Below, piece after piece: positions 6,533 to 8,005 of a DNA stretch of 8,005 nt. Source of the DNA: UBA8437 sp963933195 (lineage in GTDB: Bacteria; Planctomycetota; Planctomycetia; Planctomycetales; Planctomycetaceae); NCBI GenBank assembly GCA_963933195.1, contig CAWVUS010000252.1:1-8005 (forward strand). Direction: 5' to 3'. The notes beneath the pieces were generated by a model. The model had not been told where the DNA came from and searched no databases. It worked only from the letters and a program-made list of their open reading frames with translations. The first letter of the stretch is position 1; each line of letters begins with the position of its first letter. Made by a program: the position numbers and the translations under genes.

Positions 6533-7408
6533 ATGAAACACCACCGCAGGGTTTTTGCCGTGTTCCCGACGATGTTGACGTTGGGCAACCTGGTGTGCGG
6601 GTTCGGCTGTATTACCTTTGCAGCCAAGCTGGTGCAGTCGGACACGACATTGCCGTTCTCCGCGTTGCTGGGATCCAGTGCGGCCCAGGAGGGCCAGGGA
6701 CTGGTGATCGCGGCGGTGCTGATTTACCTGGCCATGATTTTTGACGCGTTCGATGGCAGCGTGGCCCGGTTGACCAACCAGACGAGCGAATTTGGAGCCA
6801 ATCTCGACAGCCTCTGCGACGTTGTCAGTTTCGGTATTGCTCCGGCCTTCCTGATGCTGCAGTTCACCAGGATCTACGCCCCACATGAATTGTGGGCAGA
6901 ACCGGGCAGCCACCTTCAGCGGTTGCTGTGGGTGATTGCCGCGTTGTACGCCGTCTGTGCCGCACTGCGTTTGGCTCGCTTCAATTCCGAGACGGACGAG
7001 GAGGACGCTCACACGGAATTCAGCGGTCTGCCCTCACCGGCGGCGGCCAGCGTGATCGCCAGCATCCCGATTTCGCACCAGCTACTGGTCCGATCGACAG
7101 ACCAGGCAACCCTCGTGGTGTCGGGGTGGATCGGTGAAGTCCTGCAACTCTCGCTACCGTTGGTGACACTGGCCCTGGCCTGTTTGATGGTCAGCCGGAT
7201 TCGCTACGTGCACGCGGTCAATCATCTGTTGCGTGGCCGGCGTGGCCGCTCGCACATGATCCAACTGGTCTTCGCACTGGCGGTGATCTACTGGCAGCAC
7301 GAGATTGCGATCCCCCTGATTCTCTGCTGGTACGCGTTCGCGCCACCGATCCGGTCGTTCTTCCAGGCTATCCTGTCGCGACGTCTCCACAAATCGACTG
7401 AAATCTGA
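6533..7408 (+). CDS. pssA: CDP-diacylglycerol-serine O-phosphatidyltransferase (phosphatidylserine synthase, type II)
   Basis: This is a 291-residue integral membrane enzyme that makes phosphatidylserine from CDP-diacylglycerol and L-serine, the precursor of phosphatidylethanolamine. The full CDP-alcohol phosphatidyltransferase motif is present: D74-G-x2-A-R79-x8-G88-x3-D92-x3-D96, with an extra Asp at 71. VSFGIAPAF follows directly; it is typical of the serine-specific branch rather than PgsA, as are the N-terminal TLGNLVCGF and the later FSGLPSPAAA. Hydrophobic helices lie at about 10-32, 55-72, 96-112, 131-148, 204-220 and 239-268, as expected for a six-helix family. A basic N-terminus (KHHRR) faces the cytoplasm. 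ATG 6533 is chosen because of the AGGGAG site. The riboflavin synthase gene starts 12 bases after the stop, so the two are probably co-transcribed. Specificity for serine is inferred from motif context. Confidence 0.9.
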   Translation: MKHHRRVFAVFPTMLTLGNLVCGFGCITFAAKLVQSDTTLPFSALLGSSAAQEGQGLVIAAVLIYLAMIFDAFDGSVARLTNQTSEFGANLDSLCDVVSFGIAPAFLMLQFTRIYAPHELWAEPGSHLQRLLWVIAALYAVCAALRLARFNSETDEEDAHTEFSGLPSPAAASVIASIPISHQLLVRSTDQATLVVSGWIGEVLQLSLPLVTLALACLMVSRIRYVHAVNHLLRGRRGRSHMIQLVFALAVIYWQHEIAIPLILCWYAFAPPIRSFFQAILSRRLHKSTEI

Positions 7409-7420
7409 CAGGTTCTCTCC

Positions 7421-8005
7421 ATGTTCACAGGCCTTGTCGAAGCCCGCGGATCGGTCGTCGAGCTGGTCGACGATCCGCCAGCCCGCCGGCTCGAGGTCGA
7501 GGTCGGCTCCGAATGGGTTGTCGATTCGGCCATCGGTGACAGTGTTGCGATCAACGGTTGCTGCCTGACGGTGGTGTTCATTGGCCCGTCGACGCTGTCG
7601 TTCGAGGCCGGGACCGAAACCCTGGCCCGCACCAATCTTGGAGACCTGGCCCCGGGTGACCCGGTCAATCTCGAACGGCCATTGGCTGCCGGTGGACGGC
7701 TGGGAGGGCATTTTGTCCAGGGGCACATCGACGACACGGCCGAGGTGATGGAGGTGACCCGCGACGGCGAGTGGGTCACGATGTGGTTCCAGGTTCCCGG
7801 TTCACTGGCCATGGGACTCGTGCCCAAGGGCTCGGTGGCCGTGGATGGTGTCAGCCTGACGGTCGTCGAGGTCGTTTCAGACCGTTTCAGCGTTGCATTG
7901 ATTCCCCACACCCTTGAGGTCACCACGCTGGGGATTCGCCAGGCAGGGAGCCGGGTCAACATCGAGACCGATATCCTGGCCAAGTACGTCCAGAAGCTGG
8001 TGTCC
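7421..8005 (+). CDS. ribE: Riboflavin synthase alpha chain (3' end outside window)
   Basis: The frame is open from ATG 7421 to the window end: 195 residues with no stop. Family length is about 200-215, so only a short tail is missing. The enzyme dismutates two 6,7-dimethyl-8-ribityllumazines to riboflavin plus a pyrimidinedione, as a trimer. Both lumazine-binding barrels are visible. The first has MFTGLVE (1-7), INGCCLTV (44-51, C47/C48), NLERPL (83-88) and GGHFVQGHID (95-104, H97, H102). The second has GSVAVDGVSLTV (137-148, S145, T147), IPHTLEVTTL (161-170) and VNIETDILAKYV (179-190, D184). These positions match, within one residue, those known to matter in the E. coli enzyme. It follows pssA by 12 bases with only a weak AGG before the ATG, suggesting translation linked to pssA. 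No FMN riboswitch is seen. The gene is called ribE or ribC in different organisms. Confidence 0.96.
   Translation, partial: MFTGLVEARGSVVELVDDPPARRLEVEVGSEWVVDSAIGDSVAINGCCLTVVFIGPSTLSFEAGTETLARTNLGDLAPGDPVNLERPLAAGGRLGGHFVQGHIDDTAEVMEVTRDGEWVTMWFQVPGSLAMGLVPKGSVAVDGVSLTVVEVVSDRFSVALIPHTLEVTTLGIRQAGSRVNIETDILAKYVQKLVS

Noticed and set aside
7409..7420. FMN riboswitch before riboflavin synthase
   Set aside because: Only 12 bases separate it from pssA, and no conserved RFN-element sequence is seen there or in the pssA leader.

Overview
The window is GC-rich and almost entirely coding. It looks like a chromosomal segment from a member of the Planctomycetota. The main reason is the first gene pair: a DUF1501 protein (GEMGRTP and GRDHW motifs) followed by a large exported protein with pre-peptidase C-terminal (PPC)-like domains. 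Families of this kind are greatly expanded in that phylum. The phylum call is inference from gene content. No rRNA, tRNA, CRISPR array, insertion sequence or phage gene was seen.

Layout. Bases 1-4337 (+ strand) hold an exported-protein block: the C-terminal third of a DUF1501 protein, a 799-residue secreted PPC/Ig-like protein, and a Tat-signal protein of the enolase superfamily (mandelate racemase/muconate lactonizing branch) whose third metal ligand appears to be replaced. Bases 4334-6163 (- strand) hold enolase (eno) followed by a small membrane/coiled-coil protein resembling FtsB/DivIC. That protein meets the racemase-like gene tail to tail with a 4-base overlap. Bases 6164-6532 are a divergent intergenic region with an 11-bp inverted repeat and an overlapping 7-bp hairpin in the eno leader, plus two small stem-loops on the other side. 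Bases 6533-8005 (+ strand) hold a type II CDP-diacylglycerol-serine O-phosphatidyltransferase (pssA) and, 12 bases later, riboflavin synthase alpha chain, cut by the window end.

How they fit together. The left block is envelope or periplasmic and accessory. The right part is housekeeping: glycolysis, a possible division factor, phospholipid synthesis and flavin synthesis. No convincing new multi-gene system is visible. The items most worth checking are the altered active site and C-terminal extension of the racemase-like protein, the mutually exclusive pairings in the eno leader, and the FtsB/DivIC-like protein beside eno in a lineage where many members lack FtsZ.
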